Of a stretch of DNA of 12,668 nucleotides, positions 9,201 through 12,668 are shown piece by piece. The first letter of the stretch is position 1; the number at the start of each line of letters is the position of its first letter. Both the position numbers and the translations under genes were made by a program. The notes beneath the pieces were generated by a model. The model saw only the letters and a program-made list of their open reading frames with translations. It was not told where the DNA came from and ran no database searches. This DNA comes from Fragilaria crotonensis (Eukaryota; Bacillariophyta; Fragilariophyceae; Fragilariales; Fragilariaceae): assembly GCA_022925895.1 (NCBI GenBank), contig JAKSYS010000877.1:1-12668 (forward strand). Direction: 5' to 3'.

Positions 9201-9610
9201 ATCCGCGGCGGGCAGCCGTCTCCGTCGCGTCCCTCACAATTGCAGCTTTCTCTTGGATGTAAGTAAGATTAATCATGTCGGGATCCAAAGCAAGAGCTGG
9301 CGGTAAATCGGATGGTTGAAAGTAGCCCCGCTCGTAGTAGTCCTGCGATCGATTCCATCTTGCCACGAACGCTCCGAGGTTTTCGCTGTAGACAAGATCA
9401 CTGGCTGGGCGAACGGTGGCCAAGGATGACGCTTCGCTCTCGGAGATGAGCGATCCCATGGGACCGCTAGAGTCGATGGAGACGTGAAACTGAGTCAAAT
9501 AGGCGAATTCTTCGTCCGATTCCATTGACTGGAAGAATGTGGGTCCACCAAATACATAAAAGGCCAACTCGAGGAATGTTACCAACGCCTCGTAGGAATT
9601 ACCAAATTTG
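5560..9610 (-). CDS. Large surface/secreted protein, C-terminal part: CARDB-like domains, FN3, Pro/Thr tract, Cys-rich domain
   Basis: The frame is open from 9627 down to the stop at 5560 and codes about 1350 residues. There is no convincing start codon at its 5' end (the first candidate is a TTG at 9585), and it is in the same frame as the ORF to its right, so it is read as the continuation of that gene. Numbering from the TTG at 9585: helical/Trp-containing segment (1-150, with F-V-A-R-W-N-R-S); first beta-sandwich (about 154-290); CARDB-like domain with V-L-V-K-N-S-G-Y-G-D-A-K-G (about 305-418); a further beta region; fibronectin type III domain (about 584-672, with S-A-I-L-S-W and L-Q-P-A-T-A-Y-S-I-Q-V-R-T); Pro/Thr tract (about 680-1112); Cys-rich domain (about 1115-1341). 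Many N-x-S/T sites, the mucin-like tract and the Cys-rich end indicate an extracellular, glycosylated, disulfide-bonded protein, probably a cell-wall, adhesion or matrix component. The function is inferred from architecture only. No C-terminal anchor is seen: the protein ends S-A-S-Q-N. Confidence 0.85.
6240..7545 (-). repeat. Mucin-like Pro/Thr coding repeat tract
   Basis: About 435 residues are built from PTTLAPT-type units inside the large gene. Two zones are visible. The zone nearer the C-terminus (about 6310-6560) is a 54 bp unit encoding PTTLAPTHKPTTLAPTKQ, repeated four times with near identity (matching points at 6338, 6392, 6446 and 6500), which means recent amplification. The zone nearer the N-terminus (about 6700-7540) mixes PTAAPTQEPTTLA and PTAQPTTLA units with more variation. 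Such tracts are usually heavily O-glycosylated, extended stalks on extracellular proteins. All three antisense frames are also open over much of the tract; these are by-products of the repeat. Confidence 0.95.
7560..7835 (-). other. Fibronectin type III domain
   Basis: Within the large gene, the segment reads as a complete FN3: L-T-A-I-N-I-T-Q-T-S-A-I-L-S-W in strands A-B, then a Y-F-A-V-Y-Q strand, T-S-Y-V-I-S-N-L-Q-P-A-T-A-Y strands and a closing S-I-Q-V-R-T-A. The B-strand Trp and the L-x-P-x-T-x-Y motif are the family hallmarks. It sits immediately before the Pro/Thr stalk. Confidence 0.85.
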
Positions 9611-9694
9611 CTTGTGCAATAGAAAGCTCATTATCGACTTGCAAGCAATACTCGGGAAGAGCCGAGACATTCCGTGGTGATATTTTTGTAACAC
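9611..9694 (-). other. Candidate intron (84 nt) removing the TAA-TGA between the two large ORFs
   Basis: On the minus strand the ORF to the right ends at TAA 9633-9631, followed directly by TGA 9630-9628, and the same frame then stays open for 4 kb. A segment starting GTGTTA at 9694 and ending TTTCTATTGCACAAG at 9611 is 84 nt (28 x 3), contains both stops, ends with a pyrimidine-containing acceptor, and joins ...L-R-V to K-F-G-N-S-Y-E-A-L. Other donors with the same acceptor also keep frame: GTACTC at 9727 (117 nt) and GTATCT at 9784 (174 nt). The longest would also remove a hydrophobic segment (R-Y-L-F-A-F-A-A-I-A-I-A). The exact donor is uncertain; a true nonsense lesion is the alternative. 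Confidence 0.45.
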
Positions 9695-12180
9695 ACCCTC
9701 AATGTATCAATGTTTGTGATCGAGTACCAAAACAGCGCCGCCGCTAGATCTGCGATGGCGATGGCAGCGAATGCGAAAAGATACCTTTGGGTCTGAGTCT
9801 GATGTATACCGTTCAACTTTCGAATTGATGGCTGTTGATTATTAAGTTCGTCAGCAAGAGGTGACTGAACAATATCGTCCACGGTTTGACGGAAGTCATG
9901 GATTGTTTCCCGCAGCGTGGTCGCGGCATTGCTACTGATCGCACTGAGCGAAGGAACAAGGTTGAAAACCTCCAACGCATGCCAGACAGCCCTTCCTCGA
10001 TCCACCCATTTGGGAATGGAAATGGAATTCACCACAAAGTCTCCGCCGCAAGATTTAAACACGGAATTTGCGCTGAACATGGCATTGACGGGGCTATTGT
10101 CTTTTGTGAGACTCATCGCTGCTTTGATAATGGACCCCTCGCAACCGAGAAGTGGGAGGGCCAGCATCCAAGCGCACTTCAACACTTCCTCCGCACATCC
10201 ACACATGTCGATGGTCACGCCCCCTCTGTAGGGGGAAGGTGGGACGGGATAGAAGATGACGGGGCCGCTAGAGTTCCTGTCGAGGACGACGACCTCTGGG
10301 TTAAAAACACCAGTGCAATCCGGCGAACGGTATGGAATGCCAATTGTGGAGTAAACTTTGTCGCGGCAGATAATGTACCACAGCATAAAGCCGCCACAAG
10401 ACAAAGCACCTCCTTCAAGATAGTGTCCATCCACAATTGCCTTTTCAACCTTGACGGGATAGTAAATGGTAGAATTCGCTGGAAGATCGCCAATCGGGCG
10501 ACCAAGGAGTGGCACAAAACGGAGACCATTCGATTGTGGAAGGTTCAGTTGCACATCTTTTGCAGCGATGAAACCATGGTTGGTGATCTTGAAGTTGATT
10601 TGATCTTCGCCGGGGATCAAAGTCTCCAAATCAAGTTCACTTGGCTCGATGGTGACAACGGGTGCTGGCACAAAGGTTGTGAATGTTGTCTCAAGAATGA
10701 TTTCGTATTCTTCTTCAAGTGTTATTGGGTTCACTCTCCATGTGTACGACACAACTTGCATTGGAAGAAACGCATAAATGATTTGATCGGCACCTGTCAC
10801 CTCTATGATCTTCCGAAACTCCCCGTGCTTGGCGGCTGTTGCTCGGACTTCATAGACACCCCTTGGCACGTTGCCAAAGACAGCCGAACCGGTCGCATCA
10901 ACAGAACGTCGAAACGCCTCGAGGGTCACTGCATTCTTGATCATCACACTCGATGTGTTCAGGGGAGGATTGCCCTCCTTGTGAAAGGTCGCTTCATCTT
11001 CGGTGATAACAACTAGATTTCCAACAAGGTCACTGACAACCTCGATGCGAAAGTCCACACGAAGAGAAACGGTCGTCGACTGAATGTTCATGGCTCCCGT
11101 CCACGACTGAAATGGCTCAGTTGCATTTGGGAGGCTGGAGAACAAAATGGTAGCTGATTCGCCGGGGAGGATGGATGGGATGACAGAGTGCGATGCACGC
11201 TGCAGTAGATGAAAGTTTGAAGGCATGATAACCTGCAAATCACCCGTCGGGACTCCCCCCGCATTCTTGAGAATGATCTGAGCCATGGACCTTGCCCCAC
11301 GAGCCGCTTGAAGTCCGACGCTGGGAGGCTCGGCCTCAAGCACAGGAGTGGGAGCTTGGAATCCTATGGACAGCCTGCCGCTTGCGAACGCAGTGGCGTT
11401 GGTCGAAATTCTGTATTGAATAAAGAATGTTCCAGGAAGAAGGCCAACGACTTTCACGGTGGCATTTATGTTCGAATATGGAGCGAGCACCATGGAGTTC
11501 AGCTGAATGCTGATGTCCTGGATTTCAGATGGAATCGGAGATGTTATACTGACGGAAAGATCGCCCAGCGCAACCTTGTCAGAAAGTGACATAACTGTTA
11601 CAGTTTCCTCAATTTGCTGAAGCGTGAGTGCATCAATTCGCAAATCTCGAGGAATCACGGCGAGGCCAAAGCGACTGAAGCTGTCTTGGATCGTGTCATT
11701 CCGGAATCCCTTCGGCTGCCCGCTGAGGTAAAACGTGCCCCCTTCTTCGTCAAAGGGAACAAACGAAACTCGAATTTTCCCGTCTTGTCGAGCGACAGCC
11801 GATATTGCGCGCCTAAAGCCGTCTTTCGTGACAACAATTTCAGCTTCACAGAAGGGAACCGCACTTCTGTTATCACGAAAGAGGCAATACCCTTCGATAG
11901 GAATCAAAGTAAGATCTAGACCACTTGAGACTTCTCTGACTGTTGACTGCACCCCGTCAATGATGTAATCAGAAAGCACTTCCAGCTGAAAGCTGACCGA
12001 ATCACTGCCACCACTGTTCTCGGCGAAAATGGTCACATTGTAGGGCTTAGCAGTTGATGATACCTGAACCTGTCGCCATTCCAAAGCTCCGGTAGATGGG
12101 TTGATGTACACACCGTCCTGCGGAGGATCAACTGTAACTTTCCATAGTATTGGCAAGTCCCCTTCTTCGACGGTCGCCAA
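9631..12180 (-). CDS. Large surface/secreted protein, middle part: putative-Ig, beta-sandwich and CARDB-like domains
   Basis: About 850 residues are open, up to the TAA at 9631. The ATG at 12195 is not taken as a real start, because the frame to its right carries the preceding EGF-like part of the same protein. Domains, numbered from 12195: putative-Ig/cadherin-like (about 6-72, with L-P-I-L-W-K-V and P-S-T-G-A-L-E-W); an Ig-like domain with F-x-P-F-D-E-E-G-G-T-F-Y (about 95-170); beta repeats; A-E-P-P-S-V-G-L followed by a CARDB-like domain (about 285-385); a carboxypeptidase-regulatory-like domain with G-S-A-V-F-G-N-V-P-R-G-V-Y-E-V-R-A (about 395-475); and a CARDB-like domain with F-K-I-T-N-H-G-F-I-A-A-K-D-V (about 508-580). 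A Cys-containing segment (C-G-C-A-E-E-V-L-K-C-A-W, about 660-690) and a hydrophobic stretch (about 804-827) follow; the latter could be a membrane segment or lie partly inside an intron. Many N-x-S/T sites support secretion. The same domain order occurs, as I remember it, in very large bacterial extracellular proteins; this was not searched. Confidence 0.8.
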   Translation of the reverse strand: MATVEEGDLPILWKVTVDPPQDGVYINPSTGALEWRQVQVSSTAKPYNVTIFAENSGGSDSVSFQLEVLSDYIIDGVQSTVREVSSGLDLTLIPIEGYCLFRDNRSAVPFCEAEIVVTKDGFRRAISAVARQDGKIRVSFVPFDEEGGTFYLSGQPKGFRNDTIQDSFSRFGLAVIPRDLRIDALTLQQIEETVTVMSLSDKVALGDLSVSITSPIPSEIQDISIQLNSMVLAPYSNINATVKVVGLLPGTFFIQYRISTNATAFASGRLSIGFQAPTPVLEAEPPSVGLQAARGARSMAQIILKNAGGVPTGDLQVIMPSNFHLLQRASHSVIPSILPGESATILFSSLPNATEPFQSWTGAMNIQSTTVSLRVDFRIEVVSDLVGNLVVITEDEATFHKEGNPPLNTSSVMIKNAVTLEAFRRSVDATGSAVFGNVPRGVYEVRATAAKHGEFRKIIEVTGADQIIYAFLPMQVVSYTWRVNPITLEEEYEIILETTFTTFVPAPVVTIEPSELDLETLIPGEDQINFKITNHGFIAAKDVQLNLPQSNGLRFVPLLGRPIGDLPANSTIYYPVKVEKAIVDGHYLEGGALSCGGFMLWYIICRDKVYSTIGIPYRSPDCTGVFNPEVVVLDRNSSGPVIFYPVPPSPYRGGVTIDMCGCAEEVLKCAWMLALPLLGCEGSIIKAAMSLTKDNSPVNAMFSANSVFKSCGGDFVVNSISIPKWVDRGRAVWHALEVFNLVPSLSAISSNAATTLRETIHDFRQTVDDIVQSPLADELNNQQPSIRKLNGIHQTQTQRYLFAFAAIAIADLAAALFWYSITNIDTLRVCYKNITTECLGSSRVLLASR

Positions 12181-12668
12181 GTGAGAACTTGTCATTCTCT
12201 CGAATTTGCATCACACTTGCATTGACGGCCTTCACTCGAGGAGGGACCACGGCCGTGAGGCACGTTTCTCCCTGATAACCGCTGTCGCAAATACACCCAG
12301 ACACAGCGCAGAATCCGTTTACACACGCATCGCGACGACAAAGACCAAAGTACTCGAATGGGACACTGTTGTAGGAAGTCAGTCCACCTATTGATACGCT
12401 GAACACCACCGCGCTTTCCTCCACGACAACTCCTAATTGAGAAACGTCGGAGCAACGCAGCCCACTTCCGTGTCTGACTTGTACGTTCCATGACGTCCGA
12501 GGCGCCAAATTGACACATCACGGTAACATTGCTGAAATTTCCAAAGTTAAACCATAGACTCGCACCACAAATCCTCCTGTGACAATTCCACCACTAGGAA
12601 AACTTGTGTCAATAGCGACGACTGGAAGACAGTCCTTCGTAAAAGTACCAATCGGGCATACAACGGGT
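12181..12668 (-). pseudogene. Large surface/secreted protein, upstream part at window edge: IPT/TIG-like and EGF-like modules in shifting frames
   Basis: Coding signal enters from the right edge and is followed through three frames. From 12668 to about 12551 it reads V-C-P-I-G-T-F-T-K-D-C-L-P-V and G-G-F-V-V-R-V-Y-G. From about 12551 to 12497 it reads N-F-G-N-F-S-N-V-T-V-M-C-Q-F-G-A-S, the core of an IPT/TIG domain. From about 12490 to 12181 it reads W-N-V-Q-V-R-H-G-S-G-L-R-C-S-D-V, then V-P-F-E-Y-F-G, and an EGF-like module C-R-R-D-A-C-V-N-G-F-C with C-I-C-D-S-G-Y-Q-G-E-T-C. It then reads N-D-K-F-S-L, the start of the next Ig-like domain, which continues in another frame. The apparent changes are one base lost at the T run 12549-12551, one base gained near 12491-12500, and one T gained at 12179-12180. 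I label it pseudogene because of these breaks, but assembly indels would explain them equally well; the N-terminus and any signal peptide lie outside the window. Confidence 0.6.

Noticed and set aside
9585-9627. An independent start for the 5560-9585 ORF
   Set aside because: The first candidate start is TTG and no ATG occurs until well inside a domain. The frame is continuous with the ORF to its right apart from the two stops, so a split single gene is the simpler reading.
9886-11016. Plus-strand ORF of 376 codons starting with ATG
   Set aside because: It lies entirely antisense to the middle part of the large gene, where the minus-strand translation shows clear domain patterns; the plus translation is rich in Cys, His and Trp and has no recognisable fold.
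1-12668. tRNA, rRNA, CRISPR arrays, transposase or reverse transcriptase genes
   Set aside because: I looked for cloverleaf arms, regularly spaced short repeats with unique spacers, and DDE or reverse transcriptase motifs, and saw none. The only regular short repeats are the Pro/Thr coding units and the CAG tract.

Overview
The window looks like nuclear DNA from a eukaryotic microalga, most likely a diatom. This is inferred from composition and gene style, not from any search: long Ser/Asn/Asp-rich proteins, a very large secreted-type protein with a Pro/Thr mucin-like tract of the kind common in diatoms, a SETD3/Rubisco-LSMT-type SET protein, no bacterial operon layout, and one gene whose reading frame can be restored by a short GT-AG intron.

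Left part (1-5559): 470 bp of upstream sequence with a nested palindrome leads to a plus-strand SET-domain ORF (471-1736) that stops before the end of the SET fold. About 1.1 kb follows in which I recognise no gene (1737-2827). Then come two relics placed back to back. On the minus strand (2828-3790) is a copy of the Pro/Thr linker plus Cys-rich C-terminus of the large gene to the right. On the plus strand (3891-4842) is a HAD-superfamily phosphatase pseudogene of HDHD2 type, carrying three in-frame stops and at least three frame changes. A diverged ~171 bp tandem repeat and featureless spacer (4843-5559) separate the relics from the large gene.

Right part (5560-12668): almost certainly one minus-strand gene running in from beyond the right edge. 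From N to C it encodes an IPT/TIG-like domain, an EGF-like module, a putative-Ig domain, a series of beta-sandwich and CARDB-like domains, a carboxypeptidase-regulatory-like domain, a hydrophobic/Cys segment, more CARDB-like domains, a fibronectin type III domain, a ~435-residue Pro/Thr repeat tract, and a ~225-residue Cys-rich domain built from about 2.5 copies of a CC-DGT-CP unit. Two large ORFs of this gene lie in the same frame and are separated only by TAA-TGA; an 84 nt candidate intron would remove both stops. At the right edge the coding signal moves between frames three times within about 400 bp, which means either decay or indel errors in the assembly.

Overall, the window shows a large extracellular or cell-wall protein gene next to a partial, decayed duplicate of its own 3' end, among other gene remnants. 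The Cys-rich domain and its duplicate are the least familiar elements.
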